Positions 8,867 to 16,925 are shown, counted from the stretch's first letter. The stretch is DNA of 64,000 nucleotides from Bacillota bacterium (GCA_023410595.1 JAEYPO010000038.1:1-64000), one strand, 5' to 3'. The notes: generated from the sequence alone by a model not told the origin. Program-made: numbers and translations.

Positions 8867-8889
8867 AAAAAAACGGCTGCTTTAAGCCG
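8867..8889 (-). terminator. Terminator after the transglutaminase-like gene
   Basis: Stem CGGCT/AGCCG followed on the minus strand by a run of seven T, 30 bases after the stop codon of the 8919-9851 gene. It separates the pilus operon from the sortase gene. Confidence 0.75.
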
Positions 8890-8918
8890 CTTCGTTTTCA
8901 TTATAAAGTTTTTATAGG

Positions 8919-9851
8919 CTAATATTCGTAGAGCTTTCTGTAGTCATCGCCGTCTTTTTGGATATCGGGTACTGAGCCCGAGGCAAGCAGCGTAGCGTCC
9001 CTTGTAGGATCCACAGTTATCCACTCGCCGTTTATATACACTTCGTTCCAGGCGTGATATTCATCCGGGCTGTAGCCTGCGTACCCCTTGACGAGCTTTG
9101 CGGGTACGTTTATGCTCCGCAGCATCGAGGCAAGCAGCGACGCGTAGTCGTAGCATATGCCCGTTTCGTCGGAATATATCTGCTCTATGTCGGGCACGTA
9201 ATCATATTCTAGGTTATATATCTTGCCGTTATCGTACGTTATGTTGTTGATTATGAAACGGTAGATATCAAGTGAGCTGGAATACAGCAGGTCGTCCTTG
9301 CTGTTGCGCAGCGAGTCGGCGACGATAAATCGAACGTCGTGTATAGGCGTCATATCGTAGTTCCAGTTTACATTCTGTATGGAGTTGAGGTATACGGAAT
9401 TCCCGTCCTCAATATCGACGCTGAACGTCTTCGTTTCAAGCGTATAATAGCTCTCGCCTTCGGCATGCTGCATTATATTCGCCGTGTATTCGCCGCTGCC
9501 GTATTGCAGTGAAAAGTCTTCTATGCCGCCGTCGCCCTTAAGGTTATAAGCAAGGTAGCCGTTACCATTCGACGTTCCGCCCGGGGGGTAGATAACGAGC
9601 TTCAGCTTTGCGCCTTCTTCGCCCTTATAGCATATCCTCAGCAACCCTCTGCCGGTATAGTCGAGGCAGAACACCTCGCCGGACTTCTTTTGGGGCGGCA
9701 ATGACGGCCCGGGCAGCGACGACTCAAATAAAGAATCAATCTCTGCGTCCGGAGCCGTTGAAATGGGCTTATTCTCAACTAAACTGCTGTTTGAACACCC
9801 CGCAATAGTAACACAGGCGATAAGCAGTACAAGTATGAATCGTTGCTTCAT
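8919..9851 (-). CDS. Transglutaminase-like domain lipoprotein
   Basis: A 310-residue lipoprotein: hydrophobic signal with lipobox IAGC at residues 16-19, then a low-complexity spacer. A beta-rich middle domain follows, and a transglutaminase-core domain from about 190. The putative triad is Cys233 (ETGICYDYA), His266 (EYHAWNEV) and Asp281 (TVDPT), the usual order in the transglutaminase/protease-like superfamily. It may act as a protease, amidase or cross-linker on the outside of the membrane. It is the last gene of the pilus-like operon, 48 bases after its neighbour, so it could process or cross-link the surface appendage. That is inference. Confidence 0.82.
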   Translation of the reverse strand: MKQRFILVLLIACVTIAGCSNSSLVENKPISTAPDAEIDSLFESSLPGPSLPPQKKSGEVFCLDYTGRGLLRICYKGEEGAKLKLVIYPPGGTSNGNGYLAYNLKGDGGIEDFSLQYGSGEYTANIMQHAEGESYYTLETKTFSVDIEDGNSVYLNSIQNVNWNYDMTPIHDVRFIVADSLRNSKDDLLYSSSLDIYRFIINNITYDNGKIYNLEYDYVPDIEQIYSDETGICYDYASLLASMLRSINVPAKLVKGYAGYSPDEYHAWNEVYINGEWITVDPTRDATLLASGSVPDIQKDGDDYRKLYEY

Positions 9852-9899
9852 AAGTGCTATGAATAATACTGTGGTTTGATGCCATGTTTGTTTATGCTA

Positions 9900-10322
9900 T
9901 TATTTCTGTATCTCTACCCACCGCACGGGATGCAGGCTGTCTGCGTCGCCAAGGTCAAGAGCCAGCACTGTGCTTATTCCTATATCCTCGCTCCATGTTT
10001 CGTATGATATCGTAAGCGTATCTCCCGCAGTATCCACAACGGCGCCGAAATCCAGCGCTTTCAGGTCGCGCTCTATGCCCGCCGCAATATCTCCGCCTAA
10101 AAATGCGTTTTCCACGACCTGATCGGCCATAGCGTAACGCTCGTTCGCGGCTTTCTCGGCCGCATAATATTTATCGTTCCAGTCCACGACCTTTTGCCCC
10201 AGACGCATGCTGGAAAGTGCGGTCGTCAGTGCAGCGATACCGAACACTACAAGCACGACGAGCATCAGCATTACCATTATTGAGGAAGCGCCTTTTTTAG
10301 AGTACAGAATGTTTTTAATCAT
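9900..10322 (-). CDS. Pilus-operon membrane protein, PilX-like in layout
   Basis: A 140-residue protein with a short positively charged N-terminus (KKGASS) followed by one hydrophobic helix (residues about 14-37) and a soluble C-terminal domain. This layout matches minor pilins or PilX-type proteins that lack a canonical cleavage motif. I do not recognise the family. Its ATG overlaps the stop codon of the upstream prepilin gene by four bases (ATGA), so the two are translationally coupled. It probably is a minor component or assembly factor of the same appendage. Confidence 0.65.
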   Translation of the reverse strand: MIKNILYSKKGASSIMVMLMLVVLVVFGIAALTTALSSMRLGQKVVDWNDKYYAAEKAANERYAMADQVVENAFLGGDIAAGIERDLKALDFGAVVDTAGDTLTISYETWSEDIGISTVLALDLGDADSLHPVRWVEIQK

Positions 10323-10723
10323 TTCTGGCGCTCCTTATAGTATTTTGCCGTCTCCGCCTGCGCGAGTACGCTGCCGCCGCTTGACGCTTTTACCGCTATA
10401 TCATACAGGCTACCGGGATAATCGCCCCTGCCTTCGACTTCGACAGTTATATCAAAGCCGTTGCTTTCAAACGAAAAAGACTCGCCGCTTATATTATCGG
10501 AACAATTCACTCCCAGCGCGAGCAGCCCGTCCTTTAGCGTGTCTGCGCCCGCGAGCGTCTCGACTGCCGAGGTGACCGCTATTTCCGCGCTCAGCATGTT
10601 TCCCGCTTTGCTGCTCGTATTGCCGGCAATGACGAACAAACGCAGCAAAACCGCGCATATTATGCCCAGAGCCGCGATGGATACTATGACCTCTACAAGC
10701 GTGAACCCTTTCTTGTTTTTCAT
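10319..10723 (-). CDS. Type IV prepilin-like protein
   Basis: A 134-residue protein with a textbook class III signal: MKNKKG then FTLVEV, so cleavage by a prepilin peptidase is expected between Gly6 and Phe7, with Glu at position 5 of the mature protein. A hydrophobic helix of about 20 residues follows (SIAALGIICAVLLRLFVIA), then a globular domain. It should be a pilin or pseudopilin subunit. It overlaps both neighbours by four bases. No prepilin peptidase gene is present in the window, so the enzyme must be encoded elsewhere. Confidence 0.85.
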   Translation of the reverse strand: MKNKKGFTLVEVIVSIAALGIICAVLLRLFVIAGNTSSKAGNMLSAEIAVTSAVETLAGADTLKDGLLALGVNCSDNISGESFSFESNGFDITVEVEGRGDYPGSLYDIAVKASSGGSVLAQAETAKYYKERQK

Positions 10724-11196
10724 GTCCTCAATCCTACCGTCCCTTTAGTTACCTGCATCTCGCCTCCGCTTTCGCAGATGCAGACGACGGTTATATAATT
10801 GCCGTCGCCGGATATGCTGAACCCATAAAGGTCCGCTACCCTGTTGGACGTTTGTTTCTTCGGCTGCATGTCCTGCTTTGTAAGGCATTCATACAGCGTT
10901 CCTTCAGTAAAGAATATGTAAGTGCACAGTTCGTCGCTCTCCGTGCCGATTTTCAGCGTATCGCCGTATTCGGTGCCGACTATGCTGACGCGCCCCGCGG
11001 AGTCGTTTTGCTTTATTTTCATGTTGATATAAGAATACGCTACGCGCGCGCTTTCTGAATTCTGCTTCTCCTGCACGATGTTGCCGTAGGCCGCAGACCC
11101 CGAACGCACGACAAGAAACACCACGAACGAAAGCAGTATCAGTATGAACATTACGACAATGGATTCAATTGCGAGCACTTTGTTTCTTGAATGCAT
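10720..11196 (-). CDS. Pilus-operon protein, DUF4860-like
   Basis: A 158-residue protein: short charged N-terminus, a long hydrophobic helix (residues about 10-32, containing IVVMFILILLSFVVFLVV), and a beta-rich soluble part with TLYECLT. It resembles the DUF4860 proteins found in clostridial pilus operons; this is recognition by pattern and context only. The ATG at 11196 is six bases behind AAAGGTG; a GTG at 11205 is an alternative that would overlap the preceding gene. It is likely a minor pilin or assembly protein. Confidence 0.65.
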   Translation of the reverse strand: MHSRNKVLAIESIVVMFILILLSFVVFLVVRSGSAAYGNIVQEKQNSESARVAYSYINMKIKQNDSAGRVSIVGTEYGDTLKIGTESDELCTYIFFTEGTLYECLTKQDMQPKKQTSNRVADLYGFSISGDGNYITVVCICESGGEMQVTKGTVGLRT

Positions 11197-11197
11197 C

Positions 11198-11512
11198 TTA
11201 TTCACCTTTCGGGATTACGCTTACGTTGGGGAATACATTGGACGCAAACCTGTCGTAATGGTATACATAGTTATCGTGGTCGAGCTGCAGCCCGTAATGC
11301 TCCTCCAGATATTTAAGTTCGGAAGGGTAATTGCCTTCAAGCGCGTAGCACTGCGCCGCGCTGCTCATTATAGTTTCTTTTATCTCCTGCGCCCGTTTGT
11401 CGCTGTAGCCGCTGCTGTAATTGCCGATGCCTATAAATATTATAGCGCCGGAAAGCGCAATGACGAGCGCAGCCGTCAGTATGCAAACGAGGGAAAGGCT
11501 GAATTTCTTCAT
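11198..11512 (-). CDS. Small pilin-like protein
   Basis: A 104-residue protein with an N-terminal hydrophobic helix (residues about 5-28) and a soluble domain in which CYALEGNYPSELKYLEEHYG is very like the alphaC-beta1 region of Gram-positive major pilins. It lacks the Gly|Phe-T-L-x-E cleavage motif, so it would not be processed by the usual peptidase at the usual place. It lies three bases downstream of the pilC-like gene. Likely a pilin or pseudopilin of the appendage, perhaps with a different anchoring mode. Confidence 0.65.
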   Translation of the reverse strand: MKKFSLSLVCILTAALVIALSGAIIFIGIGNYSSGYSDKRAQEIKETIMSSAAQCYALEGNYPSELKYLEEHYGLQLDHDNYVYHYDRFASNVFPNVSVIPKGE

Positions 11513-11515
11513 ATA

Positions 11516-12562
11516 TTATCCTATGGTGTTCATTATACCTGTGACAGGCAGTATTACCGATATCAGAACTATGCCTATGATAATTGAAAGAATAAGTATC
11601 AGTGCCGGCTCGAGCACAGTCGTAAGCTTCGACAGGCGCGTGTCCAGTTCTTCTTCCATTATGTCCGCAGCACGGTCAAGCATATTGTCCGTGTGGCCGG
11701 TGCTTTCCGCTACGGCGATTATCCGCAGCAGCATCTCGGGGAAGAACCCGAGAGAAACAAGCGCGCTTTTAAGCGTCTCGCCTTTTTCGATACGTTCAGC
11801 GGCATTAACAATGAGGGACTGTATCTTTTTATTCATTACGGTCGTACTAGTCATCCTGACGCTCTCGGCTACGCCTATGCCGCTGCGCAGCAGCATGGAA
11901 AGGCTTCTTGAAAAGCGCACGCACGTCATGCTTTTGACTATGCCCTTCTGTATGGGCATCTTAAGCTTCATCGAGTCAAGTATCTCGCAGCCGCGTTTCG
12001 TCTGGCGCATAAGTATTACGGCAAGAACAATGAGCGCAATAACCGCGATCAGTATATAGAAGTACGTGCTTATAAAGCTGCCTACAGACATAAGCGCGCG
12101 CGTTATGCCCGGCATTTCGCCGCCCAGCGAAGAGAGTACGTCGTCAAATATGGGCAGGACTTCTGCAAGCAGCAGCACTATAACACACAGCATGAGCACC
12201 GAAAGTATGATGGGATATGTGACGGCCGAAACGACCTTGTTTTTTACCTCGGTGGCTTTATCGTAGGAATCCGCGAGACGCACAAGCACTTTATCAAGAT
12301 TGCCGCTCTGTTCGCCCACATCCACCATCTGTATATAATAATCGGGCAGCATAGCTTTCTCTTCGGCTAAAGCGCGCCCAAGCGAATGGCCCTCGTTAAG
12401 CCGTTCTTCAATGCGCCGAAGAAGCTGCCTTAACTCCTTCGATTTTGTCTGCTCAACGATCAGCTCAATGCCTTCCTGCAGTGACAGCTCAGAATCTACT
12501 ACCAGCGCAAGCTGTCTTGAGAGGGAGGAAAGCTCCCCGTTTGACAATTCCTTTGGCCCCAT
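11516..12562 (-). CDS. pilC: Type II secretion / type IV pilus inner-membrane platform protein (PilC/GspF family)
   Basis: A 348-residue membrane protein with the duplicated GspF architecture: a cytoplasmic helical domain (about 1-110, with SLGRALAEEK and MVDVGEQSGNLDKVL), a membrane segment, a second cytoplasmic copy (about 215-320, with LRIIAVAESTGHTDNML) and a C-terminal membrane helix. This protein couples the assembly ATPase to the pilus base. It follows the ATPase gene by 12 bases. Slightly shorter than the usual 370-400 residues, mostly at the N-terminus. Confidence 0.88.
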   Translation of the reverse strand: MGPKELSNGELSSLSRQLALVVDSELSLQEGIELIVEQTKSKELRQLLRRIEERLNEGHSLGRALAEEKAMLPDYYIQMVDVGEQSGNLDKVLVRLADSYDKATEVKNKVVSAVTYPIILSVLMLCVIVLLLAEVLPIFDDVLSSLGGEMPGITRALMSVGSFISTYFYILIAVIALIVLAVILMRQTKRGCEILDSMKLKMPIQKGIVKSMTCVRFSRSLSMLLRSGIGVAESVRMTSTTVMNKKIQSLIVNAAERIEKGETLKSALVSLGFFPEMLLRIIAVAESTGHTDNMLDRAADIMEEELDTRLSKLTTVLEPALILILSIIIGIVLISVILPVTGIMNTIG

Positions 12563-12574
12563 CGTTTTTCTCCT

Positions 12575-13651
12575 TTAACGCCGGGCAAGATCATAATACT
12601 GGTCGAACAGCTTTACATCCTGCGCCTTAAGTTTGGCAAGCTTTGTATCTATCGTGCCGCTTGCCGCGAGGAACGCTAAGTTCCTCTCCATCGAACACAT
12701 GCCGAAATCCTTGCCTGTCTGTATTATATTGTTTATCTGATAATGCTTGCCTTCCCGTATAAGATTGCGCACAGCCGGTGTGGATATCATGACCTCGCAG
12801 GCCGGCACAAGGCCGAAGCCGTTCTTCTCGGGCAGCAGCTGCTGCGATACTATTCCTTCGAGCACCGTGGCAAGCTGGCTTCTTATCTGATTCTGATTGT
12901 CGGAAGGGAACGAGTCGAGTATCCTGTCTATAGTCTTTACCGCGCCCAGCGTATGCAGTGTGGAAAATACAAGATGTCCCGTTTCGGCCGCCGAGAGCGC
13001 GATAGCCATCGTCTCTTTGTCGCGCATCTCGCCTACCATAATAACGTCGGGGTCTTCGCGCAGCGCGCTGCGCAGCGCGCTCGCAAACGATATGGCGTCC
13101 TCGCCTATCTCCCGCTGTGTTACGAGACTCTTAGAGTGGCTGTGCAGATATTCTACCGGGTCCTCTATCGTAAGTATATGGTAGCTGTGATTATTGTTTA
13201 TTATATCTATGAGGCTGGCAAGCGTCGTCGACTTGCCGCACCCCGTAGCGCCCGTAAAGAGCACGAGGCCGCTCGTCTTTGCCGTAAAGCGGAGTATCGT
13301 ATCGGGCAGGCACAGCGTAGAAAATTTCGGTATCTCGAGAGGGAGCATGCGGATAGCTATCGCGTATGTGCCTCTCTGTCTGTATATGTTGCATCTGAAA
13401 CGCCCAAAACCGCTCTTTGAATAAGAAAAATCTATGACCTTGTTTTTGCGGAGTATATCCATCTTGTCAAAGTCAAGGCTCGAGTTCACTATCTCCGTAA
13501 CCTCATCGATTGACAGCGCGTGCGTCCCCGGAATTTTCTCAAGCTTGGAGTTTATGCGCATAAGCGGGGGAGACCCCACGCATATGTGCAGGTCGGTCGC
13601 GCCGCGGCTGAGCGTTTCGGTAAGCAGGTTGTTTAAAATATCAAGCGGCAT
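12575..13651 (-). CDS. pilT: PilT-family type IV pilus ATPase
   Basis: A 358-residue hexameric secretion ATPase of PilT length. Walker A GATGCGKST is at about 134-142, an Asp box in TIEDPVEYLH, Walker B-type VGEMRDKETM, and the His box TGHLVFSTLHT. PilB-type extension ATPases are longer, with an extra N-terminal domain and a tetra-Cys zinc site, both absent here. It is the only ATPase in the operon, so it may serve for extension as well as retraction, or a PilB is encoded elsewhere. First gene of the operon, behind a good promoter at 13681-13709. Confidence 0.9.
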   Translation of the reverse strand: MPLDILNNLLTETLSRGATDLHICVGSPPLMRINSKLEKIPGTHALSIDEVTEIVNSSLDFDKMDILRKNKVIDFSYSKSGFGRFRCNIYRQRGTYAIAIRMLPLEIPKFSTLCLPDTILRFTAKTSGLVLFTGATGCGKSTTLASLIDIINNNHSYHILTIEDPVEYLHSHSKSLVTQREIGEDAISFASALRSALREDPDVIMVGEMRDKETMAIALSAAETGHLVFSTLHTLGAVKTIDRILDSFPSDNQNQIRSQLATVLEGIVSQQLLPEKNGFGLVPACEVMISTPAVRNLIREGKHYQINNIIQTGKDFGMCSMERNLAFLAASGTIDTKLAKLKAQDVKLFDQYYDLARR

Positions 13652-13680
13652 TTTACATCCAATCCTTATATGGTCTTTTT

Positions 13681-13709
13681 AATATATAACCATTTAAGGC
13701 GGTCGTAAA
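13681..13709 (-). promoter_or_regulatory. SigA-type promoter of the pilus operon
   Basis: On the minus strand TTTACG, a 17-base spacer and TATATT, 30 bases before pilT. Confidence 0.55.
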
Positions 13710-13735
13710 ACGTAAAAAACTAGTAAAACGAGAAA

Positions 13736-14197
13736 CTACATATGCGCCCGTTCCATATCAATAAGGTAGCGTTTCATATCCTCGCCGCCGCGGTACATGC
13801 TCTTCTTTTCAGACTTATGTACGACTCTGTGGCAGGGGATAAGAAGGGGCAGGGGAGTATTGCGCATAGCTGTGCCTACGGCCCGCATCGCGAGCGGATA
13901 TCCCGCGGAGAGCGCAACATCGGAATACGCGGCGACGCAGCCGTATGGTATGGCTATAGTCGCCTTATATACATTGCGCCTGAACTCCGTACCCGGCAGA
14001 AATATCGGAAGGTCGAAGGCTTTTCGTTTTCCTTCAAAGTATTCCGCTATCTGCGCGGCGAACGGGAGAGACCCGTCAAAGCGCAGCACGTCGGCGCCGG
14101 GCGTTTCTCCGGGGAACAACACCCGCTTTATTACCCCGTCTTCGTATATTGCCGTAAATGTTCCGAGCGGCGTATGAGCCGGACATGCAATCCGCAT
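13736..14197 (-). CDS. ogt: Methylated-DNA--protein-cysteine methyltransferase
   Basis: A 153-residue repair protein that moves the methyl group of O6-methylguanine to its own cysteine. The active-site motif IPCHRVV is at about 119-125, the DNA-recognition helix contains RAVGTAMRNTPLP, and FRRNVYKATIAIPYG precedes it. Length fits the Ogt type without an Ada domain. It precedes the pilus operon on the same strand, 84 bases away, with a separate promoter between, so the neighbours are probably unrelated in function. Confidence 0.92.
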   Translation of the reverse strand: MRIACPAHTPLGTFTAIYEDGVIKRVLFPGETPGADVLRFDGSLPFAAQIAEYFEGKRKAFDLPIFLPGTEFRRNVYKATIAIPYGCVAAYSDVALSAGYPLAMRAVGTAMRNTPLPLLIPCHRVVHKSEKKSMYRGGEDMKRYLIDMERAHM

Positions 14198-14243
14198 AGG
14201 AAGTAGATTACCCCTTTAATCGCTGTTAATGGAAGCCAAGAAT

Positions 14244-14273
14244 ATTCTATCATTTGCAGTATACAAGTTTCAA
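14244..14273 (-). promoter_or_regulatory. SigA-type promoter of ogt
   Basis: On the minus strand TTGAAA, 18 bases, TAGAAT, 46 bases before the ogt start. Confidence 0.6.
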
Positions 14274-14302
14274 CATAAATACGCATAATGCATTCTTTTA
14301 AG

Positions 14303-14329
14303 TTGACAAAATACACGCCAAATGATAAT
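14303..14329 (+). promoter_or_regulatory. Candidate promoter of the ECF sigma operon
   Basis: TTGACA at 14303-14308 and GATAAT at 14324-14329, with a short 15-base spacer. Downstream, TCAGTCG occurs twice (14360-14366 and 14382-14388), 22 bases or two helical turns apart, and may be a regulator site or part of a sigma-specific promoter. Confidence 0.4.
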
Positions 14330-14418
14330 GATAGGACAACCTGCAAAGGAAATTTCTTATCAGTCGGACAAATATTGTTTCTCAGTCGTTTAATAAGCGT
14401 AGGAGGTGATGGTAAAGC

Positions 14419-14919
14419 ATGGAGCCAAATTCTTTATTACGTACGGATAGAGAGTTTGCATCGGTATATGATCGGAATATTAAGCGAGTCTATCGGATAT
14501 GCTGTCTATACTTGAAAAATCATCATGACGCGCAGGACGCATCGCAAACAATATTTGAAAAGTATATCAGCCAGGATAAGCGCTTTGAAGACGAGAGCCA
14601 TGAAAAGGCGTGGTTTATTACCGTGTCAAAGAATTATTGTAAAGACGAGTTAAAAAGATTCTGGAAGAAAAAACGGGCTGATATTGAGGATATGGAAACT
14701 GCTGCGATATGTGAAGAAAGCGGCGAGAGTGACTTGACAGAAGCTCTTTTGAATCTGCCTTCAAAATACAAAGATGTGATTTATCTTTATTATATAGAAG
14801 GATATTCGGTAAAAGAAATGTCTATGCTGCTTCATCGGAATGAAAGCACATTGCGAAACCACCTATCCGATGGCCGCAGGCTTTTAGAAATTGATATAGG
14901 AGGCTATTATGAAAAATAA
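14419..14919 (+). CDS. ECF-type RNA polymerase sigma factor
   Basis: A 166-residue sigma-70 family protein with only regions 2 and 4. Region 2 includes YRICCLYLKNHHDAQDASQ and KAWFITVSKNYCKDEL; region 4 includes LPSKYKDVIYLYYIEGYSVK and the recognition helix near LHRNESTLRNHLSDGRR. An ideal AGGAGGTGAT site precedes the ATG by eight bases. The following gene overlaps by 11 bases and encodes a one-TM protein, the usual partner arrangement of sigma and membrane anti-sigma factor. The pair is AT-richer than its neighbours. Confidence 0.88.
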   Translation: MEPNSLLRTDREFASVYDRNIKRVYRICCLYLKNHHDAQDASQTIFEKYISQDKRFEDESHEKAWFITVSKNYCKDELKRFWKKKRADIEDMETAAICEESGESDLTEALLNLPSKYKDVIYLYYIEGYSVKEMSMLLHRNESTLRNHLSDGRRLLEIDIGGYYEK

Positions 14920-15700
14920 AAATATTAAAGATACGTTCGAATTCTTTTCCCCCTCGAAAGAGCAAGAAGAAAAAATATACAAGTCAATAACCGACAGACA
15001 GCAAAGCAATGATGTAAAAATAAGAACTCATTTCAAGGCTAAGCTTGTGCCTGCGGTAATTGCATGCATTGTACTATCCGTATTTGCAATAATAATGCTG
15101 GATAATACAGTAAGCAATGATCATATAGCATTGCTCGAACCGGGTAGTACGCAATATAATATGGCAGAATTGCCGTCAGTGAACGATTCTAATCCAGCTG
15201 CTGACGATAAAAAAACAGTGTTTAAAGGTCTCGTTTTGACGGCGTACGCAGCAAACGGCGAAATATCCTATTTGAGCGCAAATTACGAGGAAGAAACGGA
15301 AAAGGCGGTGCTTACGCCTGAGGTAAAAATACTGTTGGCACAATATACGCCTGCCATGAGCAGCGTGCCCGGATTTCCGTTTACCGTTGATACAATCGAA
15401 GAAGATGGGGATGGCAATCATGTGGAAACTATAAACGTATCCGCAGACAGGGGGGCGCTCAGCAAATGGGATCGAGGCACGGGCGTCGTCTCGCCCGGCA
15501 GTCAGACTGTGGAGATCGATAGAGGAGAGACGATATACTGGTCGCCGCTTGGTAACGAAGATACCTCAGATATAAAACATATAACGATAACCGTTGAAGC
15601 AGTCGCAAATAATGCAGTTGTGGGAAGACAAAATATTTATATCACTCAGGATGGATCCGGTAATTACTATGCAACAGTTGGGGAACTCGAACTGATATGA
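14909..15700 (+). CDS. Probable membrane anti-sigma factor / regulated membrane protein
   Basis: A 263-residue protein: a cytoplasmic N-terminus of about 45 residues (helical, KEQEEKIYKSI), one TM helix at about 48-67 (VPAVIACIVLSVFAIIMLD) and an extracytoplasmic beta-rich domain of about 190 residues. The layout, and the 11-base overlap with the ECF sigma gene, make it the likely cognate anti-sigma factor, holding sigma at the membrane until a signal is sensed outside. The sensor domain resembles no family I can name and has no zinc-binding HxxxCxxC motif in the N-terminus. Confidence 0.7.
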   Translation: MKNKNIKDTFEFFSPSKEQEEKIYKSITDRQQSNDVKIRTHFKAKLVPAVIACIVLSVFAIIMLDNTVSNDHIALLEPGSTQYNMAELPSVNDSNPAADDKKTVFKGLVLTAYAANGEISYLSANYEEETEKAVLTPEVKILLAQYTPAMSSVPGFPFTVDTIEEDGDGNHVETINVSADRGALSKWDRGTGVVSPGSQTVEIDRGETIYWSPLGNEDTSDIKHITITVEAVANNAVVGRQNIYITQDGSGNYYATVGELELI

Positions 15701-15730
15701 TGCTGCGTGGTATATAGAGAAAAGGCAAAT

Positions 15731-15759
15731 AAAAAGTCCGGAACGCGTCCGGACTTTTT
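15731..15759. terminator. Strong bidirectional terminator
   Basis: AAAAAGTCCGG / CCGGACTTTTT around a 7-base loop. It serves the anti-sigma gene (+) and rplL (-). Confidence 0.9.
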
Positions 15760-15774
15760 GTATGCACATAAAAG

Positions 15775-16152
15775 TTATTTGAGCTCTGCGACAGCTCCGA
15801 CTTCCTTGAGTTTTGCGACCATACCGGCAGCTTCGTCCTTCTGAACGGCTTCTTTGACCGTGCTGGGAGCGCCGTCAACGACGTCTTTGGCTTCTTTGAG
15901 GCCAAGGCCCGTAAGCTCACGTACGACCTTTATGACTTTGATCTTCTCGGGGCCGACTTCTTTAAGAACTACGTCGAACTCGGTCTTTTCTTCTTCAGCT
16001 GCTGCCGCGGGCGCCGCCGCGGGGCCTGCTGCTGCTACAGCCACGGGAGCGGCTGCGCTTACGCCAAACTTTTCTTCTATCTGCTTAATAAGCTCAGCGA
16101 GCTCAAGCACTGTCATCTTTTCGATTGCTTCCAGTATCTGATTGTTATCCAT
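15775..16152 (-). CDS. rplL: 50S ribosomal protein L7/L12
   Basis: 125 residues: N-terminal dimerisation domain (NNQILEAIEKMTVLELAELI), a flexible Ala/Pro-rich hinge at about 33-55, and the C-terminal factor-binding domain with KIKVIKVVRELTGLGLKEAK. It forms the ribosomal stalk with L10 and recruits translation GTPases. It follows rplJ by 42 bases and is the last gene of the cluster: a strong terminator lies 15 bases after its stop, and rpoBC, usually next in Firmicutes, is absent here. Confidence 0.96.
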   Translation of the reverse strand: MDNNQILEAIEKMTVLELAELIKQIEEKFGVSAAAPVAVAAAGPAAAPAAAAEEEKTEFDVVLKEVGPEKIKVIKVVRELTGLGLKEAKDVVDGAPSTVKEAVQKDEAAGMVAKLKEVGAVAELK

Positions 16153-16194
16153 TTTTTATTTCCTCCGAATTATTTCTTTAATTTATTTGAGCAC

Positions 16195-16722
16195 TTAAGC
16201 TCCCTTTTGTTCTTTAACCGCATTAAGCGCATATCCAAGCTTGGATATGATGCCGGACAACGTGCGCGCGAATCCGGCGATAGGCGCGTTCAGCGTGCCG
16301 GCGAGCTGTGCAAGCAGCTGTTCTCTTGAAGGCAGCTCCGCTAAAGCGCTGACGCTCGCGGGCGTTATCACCTGTCTGCCAAGAACGCCTGACTTGATTT
16401 CCGTCTTTTTGACCTTCTTGATAAACTCGACGAGCACCTTTGCAGGAGCGACGGGGTCGTTAAAACCGAACGCAACTGCTGTAGGACCGCTCAAGTGTTC
16501 ATTAAGGCCGGTGATATCCATCATTTCGGCCGCGCGCTTCAGCATCGAGTTCTTGATTACGTGATAATCGACGCCGACTTCGCGGAACTTGTTCCTGAGC
16601 TCTGTGACTTCCGCAACCGTTAAGCCCCTGTAGTCGTAGATTATCATGCCTTTGGACTGTTCTATTTTTGCCTTTAAGTCCTCAACTATCAGCTTTTTAG
16701 CCTCGATAGCTTTTTCTCCCAA
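16195..16722 (-). CDS. rplJ: 50S ribosomal protein L10
   Basis: 175 residues from a TTG start at 16722 that lies six bases behind GGGAGGTG; a longer frame would run into the untranslated leader and is rejected. The KGMIIYDYRGLTVAEVTELR segment is the rRNA-binding part of L10, and the C-terminal helix binds L12 dimers. L10, bound to L12, normally represses its own mRNA through the leader upstream, which is present here. Confidence 0.94.
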   Translation of the reverse strand: MGEKAIEAKKLIVEDLKAKIEQSKGMIIYDYRGLTVAEVTELRNKFREVGVDYHVIKNSMLKRAAEMMDITGLNEHLSGPTAVAFGFNDPVAPAKVLVEFIKKVKKTEIKSGVLGRQVITPASVSALAELPSREQLLAQLAGTLNAPIAGFARTLSGIISKLGYALNAVKEQKGA

Positions 16723-16753
16723 TATTTTCACCTCCCGTAAGCTTATTATCGCC

Positions 16754-16779
16754 CCGAAACGCTTTCGACCTTTCGGGGA
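16754..16779 (-). other. Leader hairpin before rplJ
   Basis: Stem CCCCGAAA/TTTCGGGG with an 11-base loop, 21 bases upstream of the rplJ Shine-Dalgarno sequence. Not followed by a T-run, so it is not a terminator in itself; it could affect translation or mRNA stability. Confidence 0.5.
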
Positions 16780-16791
16780 CCCAGTAAATCT

Positions 16792-16830
16792 ACACCCCAT
16801 CAAGCCTCACGACTTGCTGAGGACCCCTAA
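16792..16830 (-). repeat. Dispersed GTGA-tetraloop hairpin repeat, copy 1
   Basis: Read on the minus strand: CCTCAGC-AAGTC-GTGA-GGCTT-GATGGGG. An inner 5-bp stem with a GTGA (GNRA) loop is closed by an outer C/G stem. It directly follows the T-run of the rplJ leader terminator. Other copies are at 23801, 29361 and 49092. Confidence 0.65.
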
Positions 16831-16835
16831 TTAAA

Positions 16836-16872
16836 AACCCTTTTTGCGCAGGAAAGCTACACAAAAAGGGTT
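16836..16872 (-). terminator. Attenuator-type terminator in the rplJ leader
   Basis: On the minus strand AACCCTTTTT..AAAAAGGGTT followed by TTTAATT, between the L10 binding site and rplJ. Suggests transcription attenuation by L10. Confidence 0.7.
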
Positions 16873-16925
16873 ATGATCCTTTTAAGTCGCCCCGGTAAAG
16901 CATCGCTTTTAGGGGAAACATGTTA

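Noticed and set aside
16723..16803. N-terminal extension of L10
   Set aside because: The extra codons lie in the structured leader between attenuator and Shine-Dalgarno sequence; the TTG at 16722 matches the normal L10 N-terminus.
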